The notes under the pieces are model-generated. The model had not been told where the DNA came from and searched no databases. It saw only the letters and a list, made by a program, of their open reading frames with translations. A program made the translations under genes and the position numbers. From the NCBI RefSeq assembly GCF_026151205.1, contig NC_087072.1, forward strand, positions 16,383,669-16,447,668: a stretch of DNA of 64,000 nucleotides, read 5' to 3'. The DNA comes from Bolinopsis microptera. Taxonomy: Eukaryota > Ctenophora > Tentaculata > Lobata > Bolinopsidae. Of this stretch, positions 12,411 through 25,205 are shown piece by piece (within the stretch, counting starts at the first letter, position 1; every line of letters begins with the position of its first letter).

Positions 12411-12742
12411 CATTACTTTGACACATAAACTAATCAAACGACTTAATGATTCCAGAAAATTGATACTAACTGCATTTAGCTAGTATATAGTAAATACACC
12501 ACGAATCGCAGAATAGAGGAGCACAATTGGGTTTCCTTTTCTGCGAATGTGTTTCCTCGGTGGTCCGACAGTTTTTGTTGTGTAGTAGTGGCTGGGAAAC
12601 AAACGCTTATAACTATCAATGAGTCAATGAGAGTACAAATTTTTAACTACTTTACTTATTGGCCACAGTTCTGTGTAAAAACAAAATTTATAGTTACACG
12701 TGATATATTGTCTAAGGGCATGATTACTCACATCACTAAGCA
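12411..12742. other. Short gap between LINE tail and a possible minus-strand exon
   Basis: No open frame holds across copies. A 3'-tail-like stretch of the LINE may extend into its left end. Nothing else recognised. Confidence 0.35.
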
Positions 12743-12960
12743 TCAGGATGGATAATTAGCAAGCACAAAGATAAACGGACCTTTAAACAGACCACCAGCT
12801 ATAACCACGTAACCATAGCTCCGAAATAAATAAATTGCTCCTAACATAGAAAACATCTGCCTGATCTCATCACATTGTGGTCCCAGGGTTCGTAAAGCCT
12901 TACAGGCAACTGGGTCCTTTTTTAACCACACAATAAAATTGATCATGCCAGTACTGTCAT
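12743..12960 (-). other. Possible minus-strand exon, unidentified
   Basis: On the minus strand, after an acceptor-like GGTTACAG, both available copies (12743-12960 and 30722-30953) start FYDSTGMINF and stay roughly open to a GTGAGTAA-like donor near 12735, with the sequence conserved better than the DNA around it. Reading frames in the middle are uncertain because each copy has indels. No family recognised. It could be one exon of a gene running leftward, or conserved by chance. Confidence 0.3.
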
Positions 12961-15383
12961 AAAACTGTAACCAACTATTTAAAAATTAGATATCTTTTGC
13001 AAAATTTCAATTTAAGTCTCCTAGAGCAATCTTCTCAATTTAAAATTTTTAAGATGATATTTTTAACCCTAACAATGATGTGGGTGGCATTTCTACTTAA
13101 CTAAAAATTTCAACTTTGGAAAGTAAATAGCTTAGAAGTGACATACAAAAATTATATTTTAAGACATCCAATCTGCCATTGTGTTATCCAATATTAGAAG
13201 TTTAAGATAGTATTGATTGAATAATTGGTAATAAATTAACATTTATGGTATTTATTAACCTTTATTTATTATTTGGGCGAAAGGAGCCAGATGCCAGCAA
13301 GAGCTTTAACTAGCACCCGATTTACCCACTTATTGGGCACAAACTCAACCTAAAACCGCCGCACAAAAGAAATGTTATCGCACAACATTGGGTTGATTGA
13401 ATCCAAAATATTTATCAGCACTCGCACTAATATATGAAGTTCAATACTAATTTTAGTATGCCCATCGATCGTTTAACACATAAAATAGAAGGTTATTAAA
13501 GAATAATTTAATGATTGGTTGTTGGGATATATCGATATTATCAATTATTAAAATAGTAATATGTGTTTGTAATAGTAACTATTTGATTTACGATCGCTTA
13601 CATATTAAAACACTACTACAATACTTTCACAAAACAAAACGACGGGACACAGAAAGGAGAAGGACACCACACACACGGAGAACTGGCTTGCTGTAGATTG
13701 AGAATCTGAATTATATTTAATTATGATCTTTGTTCAATTAAAAAGGTGTGATCATACTACTAGAGTATATTGGGCTGTCACAGTTGCTGCAAGGTTTAAC
13801 ATTGGGGTCCAAAACGTAGAGTGTTGAGTACAACTTATAATTTTCGCTGTTTTTACTAGTAAGAGATACAAAATAAAAAATATAAAGAATATAAATACTG
13901 CAAGTTTACGGATATAGCGCGAGCGAGCGGCGCCATTTCATAATTCTGGCGCTGGTAAATCACGCTGGGTAATGAAATGAAAAAGTTATACAATGTTTAA
14001 GTTTTTGGCGCGCTATACCTTGATTGACAAAGTCAATCCGACCAGAATCGTTTGCTCTGCGAAGCAGAGCAACGTCGACGCGACGCCGAACGTACGACGC
14101 ATGACTCCATCGAAGATGCGAAGCAAGAATGCTAAGTTCGCTGCGGCGCAGTCGAAGCGGCGAGACCTCCAACACTATACCAAAAATTCAGAGTCCCATA
14201 TCTCTTCATTAAGCCGTCGATAAAACAATTGCAATATAATAATTTAACATAACAATCAAAATGCACGTCTACCTCGAATAAAAGTGTTTTTCGGATTTTT
14301 TCTTTTAGTTTACCCCTTATTTTAACATGGCAGCAGTCACTAGCGCTTTGCACGCCGCTTTTTTCAAGCTTCATGAACGTCGCGTACAGAAGAAAAATAC
14401 GATGAGAGGATCACACAAGGAACATCAAGCTAGGAAAATGTCAAAGCACAATCCCAAACTTTTCAATTGTTAATGAAATGCAACCCACCGCTTTTGCGCT
14501 TTAGTAAAACAAAGTAATTTTTAGTAAAACAAAGTATTTTTATTTATTAGCATGCAATCGATTCATAAGAAATAATTATAAGAATATAATAGTAATTCAC
14601 ACCATATAACTGATACGTTTCGAGTAGTCGTGCCATGGCTAAATTTAACTAGGACCAGTGGTGTCGATTAACAATTTTAAAAAGGTGCTTCTAAAGTGAC
14701 ACAAATGGAAAATTTTAAGAAAAGACGGATCAAAAACACAGATCCAAGGACAAAGGAGACCCCACTGCAGGACCATACATGCTATTGGCTTGTGCATGGC
14801 CCAAAAGGTTCGAGTTGTCCAGGAAACTTAACGAAGCAGGTCACCTAGTTTTGAATTCAGACTAGGCTTGATGCGTCTGGGGTTTCTAGGGGTGGGGAGT
14901 AGGATTTAGGATGTGCCAGGTTTGTTTCAGGCGGACATGGAAATAAGCGAGGTAATATAAATGTATATAAAAATCATATCCAATAAAAAATAGATCCAAA
15001 AATAGATCCAAAGAATTCACACGGCAGTCAGGTAACATTCAGACAGGGATGCTTTTGAAACAGGTCTAATAAGCGCTTTTGTAATTTAGATGTATGCAAG
15101 GGAAGGGATGCTGATAGACAAAGCTGGTTACAATTCCAGCAATTAGGAGGGAGCCACTCAATTTCACTGGACGCCCATGTTGTCAATTAGCTGGGTTTTC
15201 ACGTAAGAGCTTTTTGATACGGCTCTTTGAAATTGAGTGGGGGGAAGAAAGGTCGGAAAATTATACTAGAGCAGGGACCATGACATTGTTTTCAGGTGAT
15301 ATCAAAAGGAAGCAAGCGTGCGCATCCATCGAAGAAATTTAGACGAGTATAATTTGCAAATCCCAAACTGTAAAGCATTGCAA

Positions 15384-15412
15384 TTTTTGGTAGGTTTATA
15401 AACCTACAAAAA
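15384..15412. repeat. Near-perfect palindrome
   Basis: A 29-base inverted repeat, T-rich then GTAGGTTTATAAACCTAC then A-rich. It is also present in copy 2 at about 33362-33389, with one-base differences. The arms could form a 13-14 bp hairpin. Function unknown. Confidence 0.75.
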
Positions 15413-15725
15413 CGCGAGCGGACTCGTCGACGGTCTTTAGAGACAAAATTTTAACCAGTAACATCACCCGTCAATGACGGTTGTTCGCCTCGTACGCTGC
15501 GCACATTCCATGTGCAATTAGGACACACTTTATTTCGTAAAAAGCAATGTAACAAGCATTGAATAAGTTACACAATTTGCGGCCATTCGCGTATTTGCCA
15601 AAAATTTTAAATCGAGCGCTATCGATTCGTACCATTTTATGAACGGGTGAGGTTTTTTTAGGCCTGGCGGAAAAGACATATTCACACAACGGTTGTTATA
15701 TGTTTCAAGTATAGTACCTGGTTCA

Positions 15726-15882
15726 CAGGGTCGCTCACATAATTACGTACTCACCGAGGGAGGAAGGTTTTCCAAAATAACGATAGGTAATTTGACACAA
15801 TACTTTGTGGAAATCTGATACGGAGGGGAAAGGGGGGTTAAAAAATGTTCCAAAAACTGATTACGTATTATGTGAACACCCC
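15726..15882. mobile_element. Small TIR element (MITE-like), copy 1
   Basis: A 157-base element with terminal inverted repeats of about 25 bases: left GGGTCGCTCACATAATTACG, right CGTATTATGTGAACACCCC. The same pair bounds about 165 bases at 33666-33830 in copy 2. It contains no open frame. The short length with TIRs fits a non-autonomous cut-and-paste element; I cannot assign the superfamily because the target-site duplication is unclear. Confidence 0.65.
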
Positions 15883-16624
15883 CAATAGCTGATTTTGAGT
15901 CGCTTTGTACCTAACAGGAACTTCCTTATTTCGCGTGTGGTCACCCTGCAAATGTGCTTTGTCTGTTTTCTTTTCCTCAGTAGTATATCTAAAAGAATGT
16001 TGTTGACACTGTGTACTGACCTCACAACATCGACATCTTGCACAAGTAACTACTACCAGATTGCTTCCCAGGAGCTATTTAGAGATTACTTATGATTTGG
16101 GTCCAGTCCAACAGTTTTGTGATTTGAGATTGCATAGAAAATGAAGTCACATAGTAAACGCGTTAATCTCAAATTATATACATTCAATACTTTAAATTTA
16201 CTCATTATTTGTTTTCACACCAATATATAAAATCTTAAATGAAGTTGTTTATAAATTACCATTTTTTAGCATAACTCTATTTAGAGATAAGAGGTGGTTA
16301 TTGTGTTAAGCTACATAAAACCAGTAATAATACTTATGTAATATTATAAAAAGTAAACTGTTGTACTGAAAACACCATTCTCTCAGATTAGAGTTTTTTA
16401 TATATCAGAAATTGGACACAATTGCAAGTTACAACTATTTTATATGTAAATGGTGATATATTTAATTCATCGACCATTACATATGTTAAATAAGTCAGTA
16501 AATCAGTATCTGTGGTCCATGTAAAGATTCCATCTATCTAACCAATGACGCTTTAAGCTTACACAAACAGATGACATACTTCATACCAAAAATTCCCTGA
16601 ATTAGATAGTTCATTAAAACTTAC

Positions 16625-17026
16625 TTTTCGGGAAATATTCCTGTTGCTACTTCGTACTACGGCATATGTCCCAACGAAGAAAATAACAAGAGGAACATAT
16701 GGGGCTGAAAATGAGAGAATATTTCTACACCATGTTTCTTGTCTTTTGCCAGTGCATCATCAATGCTATGTCGCCAAAGGTATGGTACTACTTAATCATG
16801 TCTAAAATACCATGTGACCTATAACAAACCATTGTGACAAATATAATTGGCTATTTTTTTAGAAGCCAAATAGTGATCAGTACCTGAAGTGGTCTTACAT
16901 TGTGTCTGTAAATACCCATTTAATTACAGGAATACTTCCTGGTGACAGACACGCCTCCGGACAAAACACATCATACCTAGATATATCAGCGGAGTTACTT
17001 ACGTTGGAGCCCATGTTGGCCTCCAT
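16625..17026 (-). CDS. Putative small transmembrane protein gene (two exons), copy 1
   Basis: Minus strand. A start-like exon at 17003-17026 reads MEANMGSN and ends exactly at a GTAAGTAAC donor. A further exon at 16625-16704, entered through TCTCATTTTCAG and left by GTAAGT, reads PYVPLVIFFVGTYAVVEVA then TGIFPEK: one hydrophobic span with short flanks. Copy 2 has the same arrangement at 34578-34990. Small single-span membrane proteins of the SMIM12 kind have a comparable APYV-plus-hydrophobic segment, but this likeness is weak. Exons between or after these two may exist that I cannot see. Confidence 0.35.
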
Positions 17027-17703
17027 GCCTCCCTTAAAAGGCCAACTATCCGAACGCAAGTGTTGACAAGAGTTGTAAACCCATTCCCGTGAGCTGCTTG
17101 AGTGATATTAGCTGGTACGTATAAACAAAAGCAGTTGTCTGGGTTTTATATGATGTTGAAATTGAACAGGAGAAGCTTTTGCTCCATGTATCACAATGTG
17201 AGTTAATTGAAAAAAACAGTGACCTTAATGTTAAGTACGATAACTTTGGTTTATTTTTATCAAATTAACTCAGAAAAAGGTATAATAGATGTCAAGACCT
17301 GTCGTGAGTTGATAGTAGTTGGAGATGCTCTGTGCATGTATAAAGAACGGTAAATCGACGGCTCTGGATTTACGATTGTTCAGTTGAAATTGTTACTTTC
17401 ACACATCCTTTGACACTTGGTGGGTACAGACGACAAATATAACTAACTTCTTATTCGGAATCATTTAGCTTGTTTTGAAGCTATGTGATTGACTTAACAT
17501 TTTGACAATCTGTATAATCTGCACAATTGCCGTCGTTTTACCTTATAATAAAACCGATTTGATAAAAGGTTAAAACTTTGACCATAAAATACATAGCCAA
17601 GTAAGTACAATAACTTCTCATCGCTGAACAATATAGCCTGCTCCTTGCATGCTAGTTCCATGTCGGAAGTCGTACTCACGAATATCACTAATTAAAATTA
17701 TCA
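17027..17703. other. Non-coding stretch at right end of copy 1
   Basis: AT-rich, with no frame preserved between copies 1 and 2. It probably contains the 5' flank of the minus-strand small-protein gene and an intron of the possible + strand gene whose exons are at 17704-17791 and 17963-18130. Confidence 0.35.
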
Positions 17704-19040
17704 CTTACAAGACGTCCAAACTGAGAGCTCAAAGAAAAAGAGACACGGAAAGAAGCTCACTACATGATGTTAATGATGAACCCCGTCAGCAATGTAAATA
17801 TTTCAAAACTTATATAAATCCTAGCTGTGAGTGTATCTCTAATCATTGCTATTGGTTAGTTAATTGCATCACCGTCCATAAATTAACTTCTCCCGTGGCT
17901 TCTTAGTTTATAAATAAAGAGAGATGTATAATTGCAAAATCAATTATGACAATATATTTCAGGTTGATCATGACGATATCTCTTTTGCCACTGGAGAGAT
18001 CTGGGAAGCCACACATTCTTGCACAAAACACCCGCGAAGTCGTTCCGACATCTCACATTCGGAGTTGCCAGTGCCACGGTCAAACTTCATCTTCACACCG
18101 TGTCTAGTTCGGGCCCCTGATGTGCTCCAACTGACCCCAACCCGTAAGTAACTTTAACATCCTGAGGATACTGTCGATATTGTTTGTAATGCCCTGGCAA
18201 CCCGACAGTGGATGGACAGCAGATTGTCTTTGCGGGACTAGTCTGACCGATAGGTTTGGTAAAACTGTCAAGGTTGAGACACCTGAAACATTTAACTTTA
18301 GGTGTTGAAATGGGAATAAATTATTCTGGGTCACCACAGTAACTGATATAATTCTCGTTTATTTACATAAAAAATTGCACCAGTTTTAGACTGTAATATT
18401 ACTTTAAATACCCTTAAATTTCATCTTAAAAAAAACCAAAAGTTTTTGCTAGACAGTTTATCTGATAATCAAATTTTAATCTATTCATAACGTTTTAATT
18501 GATTATTACATATATTGAAGATAGTTTAATAACAGTTAAGTTTAGTTTCAAAGATCTCTTTTGTTGTACCTTTTAGCTCACAGGTCTGTATTAAGGGATT
18601 AAATATTAAACAATTCAAAATTTCACCTTGGACCCCCTAGACTTTTTAGTTAAATTCTCCGACTGTATTTCAAAATATTTATTAGAGTGAGTTAATACAT
18701 TTCTTTTTCAAGAACATGCTACATAACCGACTACGAAAATGATGATTTGGTACCGATAAGAAAGTATATGTGATGTTAGTATAGCTATGACCAACTAAGC
18801 TCTTAATATTAGTATCCTGTTTATATTTCGCTGACTAATGATCAGAATCGCGTTTACGACTACATAAAGTTGGCCATTATTCAAGATATTCAAAGCTCGT
18901 TATGGTTTAATTTGCCACGATACATTCTATTATGTAAAGCTCTATGTTTTCGTTCCTGGAATTGTTTAAATCATCATCCTACAGACACTAAACCATCTAA
19001 AATAACCATTGTTTATACAATATCCCACCCTGTAGCGAAA

Positions 19041-19068
19041 ATGTCGGAAGGGTTCATTATCCCCCCGA

Positions 19069-19131
<63 letters not shown>

Positions 19132-20334
19132 AGCTCGAGATCGCCTGGCTCCAAAACTCCGAGAAAAGAAGCCAACAAGTTAACACAAACTGACTTGTTC
19201 TACCAAGATCCATTAGAAATGGTCACGTAGCAGATCTGAAGCAGAAACCCGAGACTTGTGAGCCGCCTGCCGGATGAACAGCGAGGTGAAAACGTGTAAA
19301 TTTGTTTATAACAAACAAGTGTACAATATGTTTATAACGTTTTAAAATACGTCTTTTGATAATTTTATATTCGTGGCTATGCAGGTACGATATTTCGATA
19401 AAATGTTTTCGAAGGGAATAAGTTAGGCACATAATGTATGTTTATCGTTTGCAGTGCGAGAAAATTCTGAAGTCTGCCCCAACAAAAGGGCTGTGGATGC
19501 CACTAGGGAAGGAGGTAAAAGTGATGCAATGTTGGCGATGCACACAGTATGGTCACCGAAACAGGAATAAAGAGTGAACATTAGCCTCTAAAGGGAACCT
19601 CAAACGAACAGCTTCGTAAGATTCACGAGGATCAATGTATCACATGATGCGGCAGAAGGTAGGTAAATTGAGCCTTTGAGCTAGAGATCCTTCGTTGGTC
19701 TACGTTGTAATTGCTATGTTTTAGAAGTGTCGTTTAAAATTGTATCGACCGATTTGCCCATCAGTAATGAACGATCAGTATACTTTGATTCAGCTTACAC
19801 ATTTATTTTTGAAAATCCAATCAAGCAATAAAATTGATGTATATTACAAATATCAATTAATAAATTGATGAATGATGAAGCAAGCTTCCTTAATTCGGGA
19901 TAGCCTGTGGCAGACAACGCCGATCTAATGCTACTACAACCTACACAAGTGCAAGTAAGTAGTAAAATATTTCATGCTAGGCATGGCAATTAATATAATA
20001 AATAATTAAAATAATTCCTCAGCAAACGATGACCAGGATGAGGATGGCAACACCAAAAAGAGTTGAGGGATAGCTCAGATGAAAAGCAAAGTGGAGAAGA
20101 TACTAGTGGTGGCAGTGATGAAGACTCCGAAAAAGAAAAGAAGAAGACGAAAGAAGAAGAGGCAATAAGAAGAAAAGAAAAAGTCAATCAATCCACGAGG
20201 GAGAAAGATACAGATCATGGAAAAAAGAGGAGTTCAGAAAAGAAAAATAAAAAGAAGAAAAAAAGGAGACACAACCCGTCGGACATGAGGATTCAAAAGA
20301 ATGATCATGAGTTTTCTGAGATTCAGAGTTTCTG
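19041..20334 (+). CDS. RP9: RP9 homologue, copy 2
   Basis: Same three-exon gene as copy 1: exon A to 19285 with a clean ATG at 19041, exon B 19455-19658 and exon C 20023-20334. The zinc-knuckle exon is again recognisable (CWRC region at about 19530-19575), and the acidic then Lys-rich tail reads through from 20063. The 58-base G run at 19072-19129 falls just after the start codon. Copies 1 and 3 have no such run, so it is an artefact and not a polyglycine tract. Frames are otherwise broken by copy-specific small indels. Confidence 0.85.
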
Positions 20335-20818
20335 AACTACGATTTAATCATAAAATACTGAAAAAGTATTTCAATACAGTACGTCAACTAGAATGTTATC
20401 GGGATTACAAAATACACATGATATGGACTAAAAGGTATTAACTCTTGAATTAACCCCAGTTATATTTTCTACAAACTCTCAAACAGACTACTAGTTTTTT
20501 TGACACACAACGACGGAAATACAGTTTTGACAAATATTATTGACTTTAACGTCTACCACAGCCATATTACCTATTTATTGTGAGTTATAAAGTACGAACT
20601 GATTTTTATAATGTTAAGAAGATACGAACAAGATGTAATTTTTCACTGTGTTTTATTGAAGGCAAAAATTCGAATCATATCATACACTGTTGCAATGTTT
20701 GCTTTTGGAGTGCATAAATCACGATACCAGCATTATATCCGGACCGTTATTAATAAAGTGATCTACAGATAGCATGCAGTAGATTGTAGACAACAAGTAA
20801 TTAAGAACACAAAGCACA

Positions 20819-22086
20819 ATGAAGAAGCCCAAAAGATGTCTCGCAAATAAACAGCCTTCCCGTTCGACATCATCCCCACCGACCCAGACCTCACAGCAGT
20901 CAGCACCATCGAGAGTGAGATCGTCTATCTGTCCCTGCAAGATATATCTCCCAAAATATATACTGGTCAAACACACGGACTCTTGTCGCGTATTTTGTTT
21001 TCAGGCACTTCACTCCTGTCCATTTCAAGTGACAATCATTTGTGTGAGATATATTGAGACTAGGAAGAACCGCATAGGTATCAATGCCCTCACGATAATC
21101 CGCTGTATGCACTGTAGAAGTCAGGGATGGGAAGTATTCGCCTACTGGGGATGACGAAGGGGTAAGTTTGTTTTATACTTCTTTAGTTTTTAAGCTCAGT
21201 TATTTTAAGGAATGTTTTTGTGAGGTTAGTAATAATTCCTGAAAATATCTTTGCTGATTCCCTCCCTCAAAAAGTCAAAATACATTCAAATCCTTTCCTA
21301 ATTAAGAGCCTTGTGCATATAACAAACTTTACTAATTGTCTTTTCAAATATTACAGGTTATAAATTGTGGGAACTGACAAAAGAGAACCCATCGTGATGA
21401 TACAACCAAGCACGACACTTCATCGCCGCCTTCTCAGTCGATATCCACAGGATCCACCCGTGGTACTGCATCTGGAGATGGCGCCTCTCTAGTCTGGAAC
21501 CAAGACACAAAGCAAACTCATAGCACGTTCTGACGAATGAGACAGTGAGCTGTTAACATGTGACTGGAGCGAACCAACGTAAGTTGTTTGCGGGGACGGA
21601 GAGGGTGTTGAACATATTTCCGTGGGACAACTGGGGGGAATATCAGACAGGATACCCTTTCGGAGGAAGTGAGCGTGGAATACGTGGTTGTGTTATTCTT
21701 ATGATATTCTAGTTTTAGGATGTATGGACGGTGTTATCCGAGCTACCTCCATCCACCCTCTTTCCCTCACAAACCCCTGACGCCACATTGGGATCACTCT
21801 GATAACTCTATAAGGGCCTGTAGTTTGTCGCATGATGAAGAGAGATCATGACAATAGAATGATTAATTTGTTAGGGCAGTGGTCCCGTTGAAAACAGGAT
21901 GAGGATATTAAAAACATTCTGTTGAGGGACAGTGATAAGGATAGTGGTGATTCAGAGGATAATGATGATGAAGAGTCAGAATCGTCAGAAGATGAGCAAC
22001 CTAAGAAAAAGAAAATTAAACATATTAGTTCGAAGGAAATTAAGTACGAACGAGACTGCGGATTTATTTCCAGCAACTTAGCTTAG
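20819..22086 (+). CDS. WDR55: WDR55 homologue, copy 2
   Basis: Exon 1 20819-21160 (MKKPKRCL start, DSCRRI, GDDEG-type end before GTAAGT) and exon 2 21356-22086, ending in the DEESESSEDE acidic tract, KKIKHISSKEIK and a stop after DLA. The acidic end, from about 21930, is the least damaged part and confirms the family-typical tail. Nucleolar WD40 function as in copy 1. Private indels again break the frame, at places different from copies 1 and 3. Confidence 0.87.
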
Positions 22087-22297
22087 TCTTACTATAGTGA
22101 ACGGTTAAAGAGAAGTATAGACTACCGTTGACTTTTTATATTAACTATTTCTATTTACCGTAAAATTGACCATAGTATGGTATTTAACCTGCCTAATTAA
22201 CTGTTCTCAATCAATTTGATTATATATACTAAATAAATAGTACGAATAGTACGCAACAATCAACACAATAATTTCCATCTTAAAGTTAGCTGAAACA

Positions 22298-22900
22298 ATG
22301 GTACTCTCAATCGGTTTGAAGGAAGATGCAAACAAGTAAAAAGGAGTAGGGATTTGAGCGGATGGTGGAAGTATTGTCCAACCCCCGACCACCCTACTGT
22401 GCACCCCCGGTCAACGGTCTTACCAACGTCACACCGCGCAACATCACCGAGACAATATCCTCAAACTATTCAAACAGGCTATCGATTAAGTATGCTGTTT
22501 TAAAACTTAACATACTCAATCTATGGACTTTCACCGAGCCATACTTGAAACTTGATGTGTAGTTTTGTATGGAAAAACGAGCGCTTAACACCGTATCTCT
22601 TCTTTTCAGGAACAGGTGGTCTATCAATAACCGATATAGACTGTGTGAGTTATACTAAAGACCGGATGGGAGCGCCGGCTATGTCCAGCACTGCCGTGTA
22701 GCGCGCGCACCTCTCTCTGGAGCAACCTGGAACATTCCACTCAATGCCTTTTAACCAATGTATCGTCTCATTTTGAGAATGGGTGAGACAGGTCTGTATT
22801 ACATGTTGTTGTGAATTTAATCTTTATTTTCTTCAATGATATTCTCAGTTTTGGTGAAAACAGATTTCAATCCATTTTTTTTTTTTTTTTTTTTTTTTTT

Positions 22901-22943
<43 letters not shown>

Positions 22944-24391
22944 CCCCCCCCTTTCCCTCAGTTGAATTGAGTTACAGCCTTGACTTATTTTGTTTAATCT
23001 ACGAAGGAAAAGATATTTTTACAATACTTCTGCCAAGGATAAGGAAATCAATACGTGGGTAAAATATTCCGAAAAACAAAATAATAAATAGTTTAAAATG
23101 ATTATAATGCAGATTGATGTGTAATAAGAAGGAAAATCAATACATATAATCATCAGATGTATACAGAATACAATAAAGCATAGGTGTAGTGTATACTGAC
23201 CAGGAACAGGTTGCAATAACCCCACAGTACTCTACGAGTCGGAGGCCATACACAGGTTGATCAATTACATGAAACAGAGATACATGATAACGTTGAAACC
23301 CTGGATACTAGCAGTCGTCAAAGCACTTGGAACGGTTTTAGTTTAAACGTTTAATCAAATTATTTAAAAGAGTAAATCTCCGCTTTCTATTTCGTAAAAA
23401 CTATTTTGTATAGCCAAACTTAGTATCTTTGGTATTTCAACATTGGATTCTGGCCGAATTAATTCCAAAATAAGACGCCTACATGCAGGTTAGCCAGAGT
23501 GATGAAGTAAGTAACGACCCCTGTCCCAGGATACAACATGTGAGCACTTGCTAAACAGGGAAAAAAGTTTTATTGAGCTACCTTAACTGAGTCAAAGGAA
23601 AGGATGGTCATCTTTTCCTTGGTTTGGTCAAAGAATGTTTATTCTAGCAGGAACCCCGTCTAACACTAAAGTGGTTTTAAGACACGATAGACAAAAAGTG
23701 ATTATTCCCTATTTAATTCGCGTTTTTTGACAACCACTTGGAGTACCCCAAAAAAAAATTTTTTATTATTTTATTGGGCACTAAATTAATATTCCTTGGC
23801 CATTTTTTATTTTATTTTTTTCAGTGCTGATTTGAAGCCATTAAAGCATTGACCCAGTCAAAAAAAGTTTCAGTTGTATAACTTATAACGGTTTTTGCGG
23901 AAAGATGCGTTAAAGTTGATGCCGTGGAGTCAGTAAAAGGGCACGGATATATACATACAAATATATCGTCTCGCGTTTATATATAGTAAAGATAAGCTCG
24001 GATATTGTATCATGTAATATCTTCTTTCATATACAATATACATCCCATTCTCTAACATTCAATTGGCGTCACCCTGCAATTTCCAGACTGTTATCGCACA
24101 TTGAAGGACTGCTGTAAAGATGCCTTGCGGCAGGAGACTGCCCTAAAGCGATCTTTGTTATTCTTTACAGGGTTAAGCAAAACAAAATCATCTTCTGTGC
24201 GTAAAATTAACATGGGTTCACTTATTAAACGTCACCCATTACTAACTTTCAGTTTGTTGAAACTTGGCCGGATAATGCATTTATCTGTTGATTAAACATA
24301 ATAATACTGTAATTTCCAGAAACAGTGTTCGCGATGCAGTGGAGATAACCGAACGAGCGATCTATCTCCCAACAGACGACAATTCCTCAGA
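22298..24391 (+). CDS. OSGEP: OSGEP/Kae1 homologue, copy 2
   Basis: Six exons as in copy 1: 22298 to about 22484, 22610-22791, about 23204-23334, 23489-23620, 24087-24170 and 24320 to about 24391. The last reads ETVFAMxVEITERA then the same short unrelated end as the other copies. The T-run artefact at about 22875-22943 lies in intron 2. As in the other copies, I do not find the C-terminal ATP-binding part of the Kae1 fold downstream. Confidence 0.85.
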
Positions 24392-25205
24392 TAATCCATC
24401 AACTGTTCTGCATAAAATGCTAAGCACCTTCCTATCAAAGACCACCATTAAACCACTTTTAATTATTGACCTATTATACTTAGTTGGTAGTTTTTATAGG
24501 ACCACATTAATTTATTAACATATCATACTTAGTAAATTTTTATTTTGTGTGACTGTATCACCCAGTTTTAACATTTGATAATGTACAGTATATTGAACAA
24601 CCCAATTTGACTGAATGATATTTATATTCTAATAAAATTCTAGATATTTTATATAATATTACAACAGACGACAACTTCCTGTTTTTTCTTCTATATTAGT
24701 TTTACTCAAATCTCATGTACAGACTTTTTTACAAGGACATGACAAATGATACTCACATTAGGCATACATTAATTGCATCTAAATATTTCACTTGCATTAT
24801 AGGCTTAGAATTTATTCTCTAGGTCAAGCAGTATTTAAAATGTTTTAATTCATTTGTAGTATGACAATGTAAGGTATATAAGAAGTTATTTAAATTTTGC
24901 TTGGGCTATTATATTGACTAGGTATTGAGGTTTAATGAGGAATATGGAATTGAATTCTATATAAATTTACACTATGTGGTTGGGGGCATTTTGCATATTC
25001 AATATGGTACTAACTCATCTATAATCATCTATTTGATTGGTATTCCGTTTTCTGTTAATTTCTCATGAAATAGATTATTATATCTAAATTGGCTTTAGTC
25101 GGGTGCCCCGCCTAAAAGAACTGGAATCTACCAGGAAGCATCCGTCACGAGCTTGGTCTACATAAAATTAAATTAATAACCATTCATTCATGTATGTGCA
25201 CGAAA

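Larger units (their letters stand above)
12961..16624. other. Long non-coding stretch of the unit
   Basis: About 3.7 kb with no frame that I can support in both copies (30954-34577 is the equivalent). It includes a GC-rich block at 13910-14200 with a perfect hairpin (TGCTCTGC-GAA-GCAGAGCA, 14051-14069), a polypurine segment near 13640-13670, a near-perfect palindrome at 15384-15412, and a small TIR element at 15726-15882. Otherwise AT-rich with no recognised genes. Confidence 0.45.
1..17818. repeat. 17.9-kb tandem unit, copy 1
   Basis: Direct comparison shows that position 1 matches 17819 and 35790, and that landmarks keep the same order and spacing in every copy. The unit carries RP9, WDR55 and OSGEP homologues, an unidentified coding stretch, a LINE, and a repeat-rich 5-kb tail. 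Copies differ mainly by scattered one- and two-base insertions and deletions in different places, in coding and non-coding DNA alike, which is the pattern of raw long-read error rather than of natural divergence. The start at 1 is only the window edge; where the biological unit begins is unknown. Confidence 0.9.

Noticed and set aside
18870-19213. Polyglycine/polyproline protein in copy 2
   Set aside because: Caused by the 58-base G run that the other two copies lack.
22811-23062. Polyphenylalanine hydrophobic peptide in copy 2
   Set aside because: Caused by the T-run artefact in OSGEP intron 2; copies 1 and 3 have no such run.
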